This document shows, piece by piece, positions 1 through 8,156 of a DNA stretch of 64,000 nt. Position 1 is the stretch's first letter; each line of letters begins with the position of its first letter. Source of the DNA: Udaeobacter sp025935755 (GTDB lineage: Bacteria > Verrucomicrobiota > Verrucomicrobiia > Chthoniobacterales > UBA10450). The notes under the pieces were generated by a model. It worked only from the letters and a program-made list of their open reading frames with translations. It was not told the DNA's origin and made no database searches. The translations under genes and the position numbers were made by a program. The stretch covers positions 46,165 to 110,164 of the forward strand of contig DASUKN010000069.1 of the NCBI GenBank assembly GCA_036278715.1, given 5' to 3'.

Positions 1-30
1 CATGCCGTCACTTTGGTCCATTAACAGCCT

Positions 31-1173
31 ATGCGTCGTAAGAGCGCCTACATACTTTTTTTAGCGGTGCTGGCGCTTCTCGTCATTGGAATCGTCATGC
101 TCTTCAGCACGAGTGCCTATGCCCGCGACAGTCATGGCGACGTTTACTTCTTCATCAAACGACAGGCGATTTGGATTGGGATTGGACTGGTAGCCTGCAT
201 TTTTGCCGCGCTTGTGAATTATCAATTCTGGCAAAAAACATGGTGGCTTTGGTTTGCGTTGGCGCTGGGGGCGCTGGCGCTCTGCTACATCCCTCACATC
301 GGTATGCGCATCAATGGATCGCGCCGGTGGGTTGGTTACGGCCCGATCACTTTTCAGCCATCGGAACTTGCAAAGACCGCGACTATCTTCTTTCTCGCTG
401 CCTGGTTTGCGCGAGACGAGAAAGCGGAACGCAACCTGTTTTCGGGATTCATTCTTCCGCTCATCATCATCGGTGTTCCCGCTGCGCTGGTGCTGGGGGA
501 AGTCGATCTTGGCACCACCGCTTTGATCGCGGCAACCGCATTTGTGGTGATGTTTATTGCAGGCACCAATCCGTTATGGCTTGGCGGCCTTGCCTTCGCC
601 GCATTGAGCGGATTAATCCTGGTTGCCACGCAAATCTCGGAGCGCATGGGGCGGCTCTCCGCATTTCTTCATCCGCAAAACTACAAGGATGACGCTGGAT
701 TGCAGCAAATGCAGGCGCTGATTGCCTGGGGCAGCGGGGGAATGGACGGCCTCGGACTGGGCAATGGTCGCCAGAAGATGTTGTATCTGCCGTACGCGCA
801 CACTGATTTTATTTTCCCAATCATCGGCGAAGAACTTGGCCTGCGATTCAGTCTTCTGGTGGTTTTTTTGTTCGTTGTGATAATTGTTTGCGGCATCATG
901 ATTGCGCTGCACGCTCGCGACCGTTTTGGACTGCTGCTCGGCTGCGGGATTATTTCGCTCCTGGCGTTGCAGGCAGCGGTGAACATCGGTGTGACAACAT
1001 CGCTTTTGCCTAACAAGGGACTTCCGCTGCCATTTATCAGCTATGGAGGTTCGAACCTGGCGGCATGTATGTTCGGGATTGGCGTGTTGGTGAACATTTA
1101 TCGCCAGGGCATTCTCGAGCCAACTCCGGTGAAGCGAGCCACGATGAACGCCAAAGTCACGCCACGAATTTGA
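31..1173 (+). CDS. ftsW: FtsW, septal peptidoglycan glycosyltransferase (SEDS family)
   Basis: SEDS-family polytopic membrane protein of 380 residues, the normal size. FtsW polymerises lipid II at the division septum together with its partner class B penicillin-binding protein. The sequence shows an N-terminal basic start and about ten hydrophobic segments. The large periplasmic-loop region (around residues 200-265) and the SEDS signature near the C-terminus (PFISYGGSN, about residues 335-343) are also visible. FtsW rather than RodA is chosen because murG follows 27 bp downstream, then murC/B, ddl and ftsQAZ, the standard dcw order. The ATG at 31 has no obvious Shine-Dalgarno. It is preceded by a short open stretch ending in TAA at 22-24, possibly the tail of an upstream dcw gene cut by the window edge. 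Confidence 0.95.
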   Translation: MRRKSAYILFLAVLALLVIGIVMLFSTSAYARDSHGDVYFFIKRQAIWIGIGLVACIFAALVNYQFWQKTWWLWFALALGALALCYIPHIGMRINGSRRWVGYGPITFQPSELAKTATIFFLAAWFARDEKAERNLFSGFILPLIIIGVPAALVLGEVDLGTTALIAATAFVVMFIAGTNPLWLGGLAFAALSGLILVATQISERMGRLSAFLHPQNYKDDAGLQQMQALIAWGSGGMDGLGLGNGRQKMLYLPYAHTDFIFPIIGEELGLRFSLLVVFLFVVIIVCGIMIALHARDRFGLLLGCGIISLLALQAAVNIGVTTSLLPNKGLPLPFISYGGSNLAACMFGIGVLVNIYRQGILEPTPVKRATMNAKVTPRI

Positions 1174-1200
1174 TCAACCCGTAACCGGATCGAACAAAAC

Positions 1201-2298
1201 ATGAACGCTGTAATCGCATGCGGAGGAACCGGTGGACATCTTTTCCCCGGCATTGCCGTGGCCGAAGTGCTGCAAAATCGCGGTCACCAGGTGATGCTGT
1301 TGGTTTCCGAGAAGGACATCGACGCAGTGGCGCTTTCAGGGCGGACGAACTTTCAAGTCGAAAAATTGCCAACCGTAGGGCTGCCGTCGCCGTTTTCGCC
1401 CGCATTATTTGGGTTCACTCGCCGATTTATTGAAAGCTTATCGCGGTGCCGCTTAATCTATCGCAAGTTCAAGCCACACGCTGTTCTTGGCATGGGCGGG
1501 TTCACTTCGACCGCGCCTGTTTTGGCCGGCCGGTTTCGCGGCATCGCTACGTTCATTCACGAATCAAACGCCGTTCCGGGTAAAGCGAATCGTTGGACTG
1601 CGCGGGCGGTGAATGCCGTGATGCTCGGTTTCAAGGAATGCGCGCCATTTTTTCCGAAAACGCGTACCGAAATTACCGGAACACCAGTGCGCACCGAACT
1701 GATACGACTGGACCGCGCAGAGTCACGGCGGAAACTCGGGTTGCGAGAAGACCTGCCGACGCTCCTGGTGATGGGCGGCAGCCAGGGCGCCAGCGGAATT
1801 AATCAGGCCCTGATCAAAGCGCTGCCATTTTTGCACGGAGTGCCACTCCAAGTCATCCATCTCTCCGGCGCGCGGGATGAAAGGCTGGTTGCAGACAATT
1901 ATCGCCGTGAAAATGTCCCTGCGTACATCGGTGCGTTCCATCATCAAATGGAAGAAGTGTACAGCGCGGCTGATCTGGTCGTCGCGCGAGCCGGCGCCGC
2001 CAGTCTGGCTGAGTTCGCCGCGTTTTCGTTACCAGGCATTCTCATTCCATTTCCGTACGCCGCGGACGATCACCAGACGCGGAATGCTGAAATCTACGCC
2101 CGTGCTGATGCTGCGATTCTTCTCAAACAGGCGGATCTCTCCGGTGAAATGCTCGCGCGCAATATCCGGGACGTGATGGAAAACCCGCAACGGCTGCAGC
2201 AAATGGCCGCGAATTCTGCGCGGCTTGCCCCGAAAGATGCAGCGGGGCTTGTTGCGAACACGATCGAAAAATATACGGCTCATGAAGCACACGTCTGA
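1201..2298 (+). CDS. murG: MurG, lipid II synthase (UDP-GlcNAc transferase)
   Basis: Transfers GlcNAc from UDP-GlcNAc to lipid I on the inner face of the cytoplasmic membrane, giving lipid II. It is a GT-B fold protein of 365 residues. The N-terminal glycine-rich loop GGTGGHLFPG (about residues 8-17) binds the lipid carrier phosphate, and the second MurG loop GMGGF lies near residue 98. HESNAVPGKANR around residue 120 and GGSQGASGIN near 192 are diagnostic. The C-terminal RAGAASLAEF and the following acidic segment match the nucleotide-sugar site. It lies between ftsW and murC/B, and its last 17 bases overlap the start of murC/B, suggesting translational coupling. Confidence 0.96.
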   Translation: MNAVIACGGTGGHLFPGIAVAEVLQNRGHQVMLLVSEKDIDAVALSGRTNFQVEKLPTVGLPSPFSPALFGFTRRFIESLSRCRLIYRKFKPHAVLGMGGFTSTAPVLAGRFRGIATFIHESNAVPGKANRWTARAVNAVMLGFKECAPFFPKTRTEITGTPVRTELIRLDRAESRRKLGLREDLPTLLVMGGSQGASGINQALIKALPFLHGVPLQVIHLSGARDERLVADNYRRENVPAYIGAFHHQMEEVYSAADLVVARAGAASLAEFAAFSLPGILIPFPYAADDHQTRNAEIYARADAAILLKQADLSGEMLARNIRDVMENPQRLQQMAANSARLAPKDAAGLVANTIEKYTAHEAHV

Positions 2299-4636
2299 AG
2301 CAACCGGCGCGCGCGCTGATTCCTCACGCGACAAATTGCCGCGCCGTAAGGAGTTGCCAGATCTGTCGCGATTTCTCACCGCAGAGCATCATCAAATTCA
2401 TCTCGTCGGTGTTGCGGGAAGCGGTATGAGCGGTCTTGCCGCGCTTCTGATTGAGCTGGGACATTCGGTGAGCGGCTCGGACAAAGTGACGACGACAGAA
2501 ACTGAGCGACTTCAACGGCTCGGTCTGCATTTCCATGAGCAGCATCTGAGCGAGCTGGCCAATGCTGCAGAACTCGTTGTTTTTTCCTCAGCGATCAAGG
2601 ATGACAATCCAATTCTCGTAACGGCGCGCAGTTGCGGGAAATTGCTGCTCCGCCGGGCGGAAGCTGTCGCTGCAATCATGCAGGCCAAGCGCGGCATCGT
2701 GATCGCTGGGATGCATGGGAAAACGACCACCTCTGCCATGACCGCACATGTGCTTCGTGAAGGCGGCCTGCATCCGTCACACTACGTGGGCGCCGAAATC
2801 CCAATTCTTGGAACGAACGCGTATTGGAGTCCGCGCGGCGAATATTTCGTTGCCGAAGGCGACGAGAGCGACGGCACTTTGCGCTGCTTCCATCCTGAGC
2901 ACTCACTCATCCTGAACATCGAAGAAGAACACCTCGATTTTTATCCAGATCTCGCCGCCATCGAAAAAGTCTTTGCGCAACTAATCGACCAAACGACCGG
3001 AAGCGTTCTCTACAACATTGATGATCCAAACACCGCGCGATTATGCGGAAAGCGCAACCACGCAATCTCCTATGGATTTTCAGAGCAGGCGGATTACCGG
3101 GGAGTTGACGTTCAGCTCCGCGACTTCGGTTCATCGTTTTTGGTTTTGCGCCGCGGCGAAAAGCTGGGGCAGGCCACGCTGAATGTTCCGGGAGAACACA
3201 ACGTGCATAACGCGCTCGGAGTAATTGCGCTGGCTTCCGAGCTTTCTGTTCCGTTCGACAAGATCACGGCGTCGCTTCGGAAATTCGAACACGCCCGCCG
3301 TCGTTTCGAAATTAAATATGCGAGCGAAAGATTCCTGCTCGTCGACGATTACGCGCATCATCCGACGGAAATTCGCGCCACACTTCGCACAGCAAAATCG
3401 ATCGGACGCCACCGGCTCGTCACAATGTTTCAGCCGCACCGTTTCTCACGAACGAAAGCGCTCTGCCATGAATTTGGCTGCGCCTTTGACGATGCCGACC
3501 GGGTGGTGATCACGGATGTGTATCCTGCCAGCGAGCCCCCGATCCCCGGGATCACCGGCCGCACCATTGTCGAGGAAATGCTGCGACACGGGCATCGCAC
3601 CGTCAGTTATCAGGCCCGGTTGCAATCGGTCCACCGCGACGTCGGAAACCTGCTGGAGGCCGGCGACCTTGTTTTGAGCCTCGGTGCAGGCAATATCCAC
3701 GAGCAATTGGAGATCCTCGCCGCCGATCTCGTGATCGCCGAAAAGCTAAAAACCATCGTCGGCGAAGAGGGCGAGATACGCCTTTACGAGCCGCTGTCGA
3801 ACCACACCACACTGCGTGTTGGCGGCCCGGCGCAGTTTTGGGTCGAGCCGCGCACCGAACAGGCCTTCGCGGAGCTGATCCGTTTTTGCCGGAATGAACA
3901 TCTGCCGCTTTTCGTTATCGGCCGTGGTTCGAATCTTCTCGTTCGAGACGGCGGCATCCGCGGCGTAGTCGTCCATCCGCACGGCGGCGATTTCGAGAAA
4001 ATCGATGTCGCCGGATCCGAAATCACCGCAGGCGCGGGCGTGAAGTTGAGGCAGGTCGCTTACGCTGCGCGTGCTGCGAATCTCGGAGGATTCGAGTGGA
4101 TGGAAGGGATTCCAGGCACCGTCGGCGGCGGATTGCGCATGAATGCCGGAGCGATGGGCGCGCAAACTTTTGAGAACGTAACGCGAATTCGTTATCTCGA
4201 CGCCGAGGGAAATACGCACGTGAAGAATCGCGATGAATTGGAAGTGTTCTATCGGCGTTTCCCTCTGCTCGAAAAAAACTTCGCGATCTCCGCGACATTC
4301 AGGGGAGAGCCAGCCGAGCGGGCGGACATCGATGCACGTTTACGCGAGTCGCAGGAGAAACGACGCACCACACAACCGGCTGCAAAGAGCGCAGGCTGCA
4401 TTTTCAAAAATCCCGTCACCATTCCGGCCGGCAAATTGGTGGATGAACTGGGGTTGAAAAATTCGCACATCGGAAATGCGCGAGTCTCGCGCGTACACGG
4501 GAACTTCATCGTAAACGATGGCGGGGCAACGGCGGGGGAGGTGCTTGAATTGATCGATCACATCAAGAGCGTGGCGCGAGATAAGCGCGGCATCGAATTG
4601 GAAACCGAAGTGGAAATCGTGGGAGAACCGGAATGA
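2282..4636 (+). CDS. murC/murB: MurC-MurB fusion (UDP-MurNAc:L-Ala ligase / UDP-MurNAc dehydrogenase)
   Basis: A 784-residue bifunctional protein. Residues about 37-480 are MurC, which adds L-Ala to UDP-MurNAc: GVAGSGMSG near 43-51 is the UDP-binding loop, GMHGKTTTS near 143 is the ATP P-loop, and DDYAHHPTE lies further on. From about residue 495 to the end is MurB, the FAD enzyme that reduces enolpyruvyl-UDP-GlcNAc. Its signs are GRGSNLLVRDGG, GIPGTVGGGLRMNAG and SAGCIFKNP. In the last motif Cys706 stands where E. coli MurB has its proton-donor Ser; Cys is an accepted variant. The ATG at 2282 is chosen over the upstream in-frame start at 2225 because the latter lies deep inside murG. The order of reactions is MurB then MurC, the reverse of the domain order. 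Confidence 0.95.
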   Translation: MKHTSEATGARADSSRDKLPRRKELPDLSRFLTAEHHQIHLVGVAGSGMSGLAALLIELGHSVSGSDKVTTTETERLQRLGLHFHEQHLSELANAAELVVFSSAIKDDNPILVTARSCGKLLLRRAEAVAAIMQAKRGIVIAGMHGKTTTSAMTAHVLREGGLHPSHYVGAEIPILGTNAYWSPRGEYFVAEGDESDGTLRCFHPEHSLILNIEEEHLDFYPDLAAIEKVFAQLIDQTTGSVLYNIDDPNTARLCGKRNHAISYGFSEQADYRGVDVQLRDFGSSFLVLRRGEKLGQATLNVPGEHNVHNALGVIALASELSVPFDKITASLRKFEHARRRFEIKYASERFLLVDDYAHHPTEIRATLRTAKSIGRHRLVTMFQPHRFSRTKALCHEFGCAFDDADRVVITDVYPASEPPIPGITGRTIVEEMLRHGHRTVSYQARLQSVHRDVGNLLEAGDLVLSLGAGNIHEQLEILAADLVIAEKLKTIVGEEGEIRLYEPLSNHTTLRVGGPAQFWVEPRTEQAFAELIRFCRNEHLPLFVIGRGSNLLVRDGGIRGVVVHPHGGDFEKIDVAGSEITAGAGVKLRQVAYAARAANLGGFEWMEGIPGTVGGGLRMNAGAMGAQTFENVTRIRYLDAEGNTHVKNRDELEVFYRRFPLLEKNFAISATFRGEPAERADIDARLRESQEKRRTTQPAAKSAGCIFKNPVTIPAGKLVDELGLKNSHIGNARVSRVHGNFIVNDGGATAGEVLELIDHIKSVARDKRGIELETEVEIVGEPE

Positions 4637-4647
4637 AGCCCTTTGGC

Positions 4648-4754
4648 CGTCGTTTTGAGCGGAGCGGAACAAGGTGGAGCAGAGTCGAAAAATCCCGTGA
4701 AGCTGAGCTCAAAGGCATTCCACGCGATCCCTCGAACTCGCCCGGGATGACGGG
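4648..4754. repeat. dispersed intergenic inverted repeat, copy 1
   Basis: Fills the gap between murC/B and ddl. The left arm has TTTTGAGCGGAGCGG and AGTCGA, and the right arm has GATCCCTCGA followed by GGGATGACGGG. It is a diverged copy of the family that recurs about eleven times in the window. It interrupts what would otherwise be a tight operon, so it may modulate transcript processing between murC/B and ddl. Confidence 0.6.
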
Positions 4755-4763
4755 AGGGAGCTT

Positions 4764-5720
4764 ATGACAGATCTACCAAGGAAAATTGCCGTGCTAATGG
4801 GAGGACCGGGATCGGAGCGAGAGGTTTCGCTTGCGACCGCGCGAGGTGTAGCGAAAGCACTCAGGTCGTTAGGCTCCGAAGTCGTGGAAATCGACGTGCG
4901 CGACGAAAATTTCCGATTGCCGGACGATATCGATCTCGCCTTTATCACAATTCACGGCACTTTCGGCGAAGATGGCCAGATCCAGAAAATTTTGGAAGAA
5001 CGCGGGATCGCATATACCGGCGATAACGCGAGTGCGAGCGAGATTGCCTGGGATAAAATTCGCACCAAGGAAAAATTCCAGGAACACGGAGTAGCGACGC
5101 CGGCTTGGGAAGTGATTCACGCCGGGCAAAAACCGACCATTCCAGTGCCGCTCGTAGTCAAACCCGCCAGAGAAGGTTCGACAGTCGGCATCGTAATCGT
5201 CAAGACCCGGGAACAACTGGAGCCCGCTATTGCCGAAGCATCAAAATACGATCGCGAATTGTTGATAGAAAAATTTGTATCCGGTCGGGAATTAACGATA
5301 GGTATCCTCGGTGACCAGGCTTTGCCCATTATTGAAATAATTCCCAAGGGCGGCTTTTACGATTTCAATAACAAGTACCCGTTTCTCAATCCGCAGGCGG
5401 GCGGCGGTGCAAAGCATGTCTGCCCGGCGAACATCGACGCGGAAAAAACAAACGAAGTCCAGCAACTCGCCCTTCGCGCGTTTCGGGCAGCCGGTCTGCA
5501 GGTTTATGGGCGCGTAGACGTCATTCTGCCTGACAACGAACCGGCGACCGTTTTGGAGGTTAACACCATCCCCGGCATGACCGAAGCCAGCCTCTTACCC
5601 GAGGCGGCATCAGCAGCGGGTATCAGTTACACCGATCTGTGTGCGCGGATTATTGCGCTTTCACAAGCTCGCCAAAACTCCGACGGCCAGGGGCGCTCCC
5701 GAACGAAAGGTAACGGATGA
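4764..5720 (+). CDS. ddl: D-alanine--D-alanine ligase
   Basis: ATP-grasp ligase of 318 residues that makes D-Ala-D-Ala for the MurF step. The N-terminal GGPGSEREVSLATA is the typical Ddl opening, with the conserved EREVS glutamate and serine. The lysine-rich nucleotide site (VKPAREGSTVGI) falls near residues 133-144. The C-terminal metal site is seen in GRVDVILPD and LEVNTIPGMTEASLLP (around residues 248-280). A good Shine-Dalgarno (GGGAGGGAG) precedes the ATG at 4764, one of the few clear ones in this window. The last four bases overlap the ftsQ start (ATGA), so the two are probably translationally coupled. In Chlamydia ddl is fused to murC; here it is separate and murB is fused instead. Confidence 0.96.
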   Translation: MTDLPRKIAVLMGGPGSEREVSLATARGVAKALRSLGSEVVEIDVRDENFRLPDDIDLAFITIHGTFGEDGQIQKILEERGIAYTGDNASASEIAWDKIRTKEKFQEHGVATPAWEVIHAGQKPTIPVPLVVKPAREGSTVGIVIVKTREQLEPAIAEASKYDRELLIEKFVSGRELTIGILGDQALPIIEIIPKGGFYDFNNKYPFLNPQAGGGAKHVCPANIDAEKTNEVQQLALRAFRAAGLQVYGRVDVILPDNEPATVLEVNTIPGMTEASLLPEAASAAGISYTDLCARIIALSQARQNSDGQGRSRTKGNG

Positions 5721-6811
5721 GTTTTCGCCAAAGAACTCCCGGGACGCGCAATCGGCGACTGTCCAATGTGCGGCAGCGCCGGCAGCAACACCTCCTCGAC
5801 GTAAAAGTGCGTTCACGCAGGGCGACGCAACACCGCATTCGGAACGCGATGGGAGTGTTTTGGAAAATGGCGCTGTTCGTAATCTTATGCGCCGGCGGCG
5901 TCATCGGCATGCGAGAAGCCGCAAAACGCCTTTTCTTCCAAAACCCGGAGTACCAAATCAAGGCGATTGAATTGCAGACCGACGGTACTCTCCAGCGTGA
6001 ACAGGTGTTAAAAGCAGCCGATCTGCACGAGGGCTCAAACATCTTCAGCATTAATCTGGCGAAGGTTCGCGACCGCATACAGCAACTCCCCCAGGCCGAC
6101 GAAGTTGAGATCGTGCGAAAATTACCCAGCGAAATCGACATTCGCGTAGTGGAACGCAAACCAGTCGCCTGGATCACCAGCGAAACCGAAATCACTGATC
6201 CATTTGCTTCGGATGGCGCGTTTTTAGTCGGCGCACGCGGGGTTTTGATGAAGCAAAAAAAATTGCTCCCCGAATATCTCGGACTGCCCCTGATTCTGGG
6301 ATGCTCGGGCGAATCTCTCGAAGCGGGAAAGACTCTCGAATCAGTCGAAGCAAAGATGGCGCTCGAGTTACTGCGTCTTACCGAGAGCAACTTTTTGCAA
6401 ACCCGATTTCAGATTCGGGAAATTGATATTTCGAAGAGTTATTGCCTGCTGGTCACCGACAAAAATCGCAGTCGCGTCATGTTTGGTTTGAATGATCTCG
6501 AAGAGCAACTGCGGCGGCTGCAGGTGTTCCTTGATTACTGCGATAATACGAAACAGGAGCTGGCAACTTTGAACCTCGTCGCACAACGCAACATACCCGT
6601 GACCTTCACCAGTCCGGCGACCGATGTGATCAACGATACGCTGTCGCCCGCTGTCGAGCCGCGGATCATGAAAGCCATCCCGGTGCACGCGCCGGAAAAC
6701 CGCAATCACCAGGATTCCAGTATAAAACCAAATGGAGCTTCAGTGCCGAAATCGCGTGCTGCCGCCCTGTCCAACAAAGCAATTCGTAACCAACAAAAGA
6801 AGGCCGAGTAA
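5717..6811 (+). CDS. ftsQ: FtsQ-like division protein with POTRA domain
   Basis: Bitopic membrane protein of 364 residues, longer than the usual 250-300. A basic cytoplasmic N-terminus of about 50 residues, rich in Arg, is followed by one membrane helix near residues 50-68. A periplasmic POTRA domain then begins at about residue 80 (KAIELQTDGTLQREQVL) and runs through RVVERKPVAWI near residue 153. FtsQ bridges early and late divisome proteins and holds FtsL/FtsB. The extra length is a low-complexity, Ser/Pro/Lys-containing C-terminal tail after residue about 310. Position between ddl and ftsA supports the call; sequence similarity in this family is always low. Confidence 0.88.
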   Translation: MSFRQRTPGTRNRRLSNVRQRRQQHLLDVKVRSRRATQHRIRNAMGVFWKMALFVILCAGGVIGMREAAKRLFFQNPEYQIKAIELQTDGTLQREQVLKAADLHEGSNIFSINLAKVRDRIQQLPQADEVEIVRKLPSEIDIRVVERKPVAWITSETEITDPFASDGAFLVGARGVLMKQKKLLPEYLGLPLILGCSGESLEAGKTLESVEAKMALELLRLTESNFLQTRFQIREIDISKSYCLLVTDKNRSRVMFGLNDLEEQLRRLQVFLDYCDNTKQELATLNLVAQRNIPVTFTSPATDVINDTLSPAVEPRIMKAIPVHAPENRNHQDSSIKPNGASVPKSRAAALSNKAIRNQQKKAE

Positions 6812-6814
6812 AAA

Positions 6815-8023
6815 ATGGCGAACAACAATTTGATGGTCGGTCTCGAAATTGGGACCTCAAAGATCTGTGTGGTAGTGGGCGAGAGCCGGCCCGATGGCAC
6901 GCTCAAAATTTTGGGCGTAGGTCAGGCGCCATCGCGCGGCGTGCGCAAGGGCGAGATTGTGGATTTCGAAACAGCGATGAAATGCGTGCACGAGGCAGTC
7001 GTCGATGCCGAACAAAAAAGCGACGTGATGATTAAGAGCGTTTACGTCGCCATCGCCGGCTCACATTTGCAAAGCTTTAATAACCGCGGCTGCGTCATGC
7101 TCCCGGAGGACCGCGATGAGATTGATGAACAGGATGTGGAAGACGTAAAAATCAATGCCCGCGAGGTGAGCATCCCTGCGCAGAACGCGTTCCTGCATTC
7201 TGTGATTCAACATTATCAGGTCGATGGACAACAGGGCGTGTTGAATCCCGTCGGAATGCTCGGCGAAAAATTGGAAGCCGATTTTCACATCATCCACGGA
7301 GTGCGCACACGGATTCAAAACACGATTCGTTGCGTGAAAGAACTGCCACTGGATGTGGAGGACGTGGTTTTTAGCGGCCTCGCTTCCGCCCAAGTCGTGC
7401 TCACCCAGCACGAGAAGGATCTCGGTGCGCTGGTAATCGACATGGGCGGAGGCACCACTGATTACGTGTTGTACTCTGAAGGCGCCGTGCGACAGAGCGG
7501 TTGTCTGGCCGTGGGCGGCGACCACATCACGAACGATATCTCCATGGGTCTGCGCATCCCAATGGCGCGCGCTGAGAAATTAAAAACCGAAGAGGGCAGC
7601 TGCGTTCTCGGGAATTGTCTGCCGGGCGAAATGATTCTACTCAAGGACGATTCCGGTTTCGCGGGGAAAGAGATTGAGCGAGAAACGCTGAATACCATCA
7701 TTCATTTGCGGCTGCGCGAAGCATTCGAATTACTCAAACGGAGGCTCGACGAAGAACCGTATCTCGGCTATCTGGGCGCGGGTATTTTCATCACTGGCGG
7801 CTGCAGTCTGTTAAACGGAATCGATCATCTCGCTGCAGATATTTTCGAAATACCAGCCAATCTGACGCATGCGCAGGCCGCATGGGGTGTGACGGCCGCC
7901 GTGGAAAATCCCCAGTTCTCCACCGCGATTGGCCTGGTGAAATTCGCGCAAGTGATGCATACCGACCGGCCGTCGCGAGGCTTTAGCCGGATCTTTCGGG
8001 GTTTTTTCAGCGGAAAAAGATGA
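6815..8023 (+). CDS. ftsA: FtsA, actin-like membrane anchor of the Z ring
   Basis: Actin/Hsp70-fold ATPase of 402 residues that tethers FtsZ filaments to the membrane. The phosphate-1 loop GLEIGTSKICVVVGE lies at residues 9-23, and the phosphate-2 loop VIDMGGGTTDY near residues 208-218. The adenosine motif ITGGCSLLNG is near residue 328. The C-terminus (GFSRIFRGFFSGKR) is an amphipathic, basic-aromatic segment, as expected for the membrane-targeting helix. The ATG lies 3 bp after ftsQ. A repeat and about 130 bp separate it from ftsZ, so ftsZ may also have its own promoter. Confidence 0.95.
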   Translation: MANNNLMVGLEIGTSKICVVVGESRPDGTLKILGVGQAPSRGVRKGEIVDFETAMKCVHEAVVDAEQKSDVMIKSVYVAIAGSHLQSFNNRGCVMLPEDRDEIDEQDVEDVKINAREVSIPAQNAFLHSVIQHYQVDGQQGVLNPVGMLGEKLEADFHIIHGVRTRIQNTIRCVKELPLDVEDVVFSGLASAQVVLTQHEKDLGALVIDMGGGTTDYVLYSEGAVRQSGCLAVGGDHITNDISMGLRIPMARAEKLKTEEGSCVLGNCLPGEMILLKDDSGFAGKEIERETLNTIIHLRLREAFELLKRRLDEEPYLGYLGAGIFITGGCSLLNGIDHLAADIFEIPANLTHAQAAWGVTAAVENPQFSTAIGLVKFAQVMHTDRPSRGFSRIFRGFFSGKR

Positions 8024-8052
8024 ACAGGAAGGAGCAAGCTAAACCATTTAAA

Positions 8053-8092
8053 CACGCCTGCTGTCATCTTGAGCGAAGCGAAGGCAGGCGTG
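8053..8092. repeat. short hairpin form of the dispersed repeat, copy 2
   Basis: Between ftsA and ftsZ. Nine-base perfect arms CACGCCTGC (8053-8061) and GCAGGCGTG (8084-8092) enclose the family core GTCATCTTGAGCGAAGCGAAG. The rest of the gap (to 8156) shows no convincing promoter or Shine-Dalgarno. The hairpin could attenuate readthrough from ftsA or stabilise the ftsA mRNA 3' end. Confidence 0.7.
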
Positions 8093-8156
8093 TGCAAAGT
8101 GGTGTGAAGGTCACGGCTTGTATTGATGCAGGAAATTGAAAGTTGGTGCTTAAATC

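Noticed and set aside
1..24. Short open stretch ending in TAA before ftsW, possibly the end of an upstream dcw gene
   Set aside because: Only seven codons are visible and none is diagnostic.
4397..4399. Cys instead of Ser at the MurB proton-donor position as a possible inactivation
   Set aside because: Cys is found at this position in other MurB proteins and can serve the same role.
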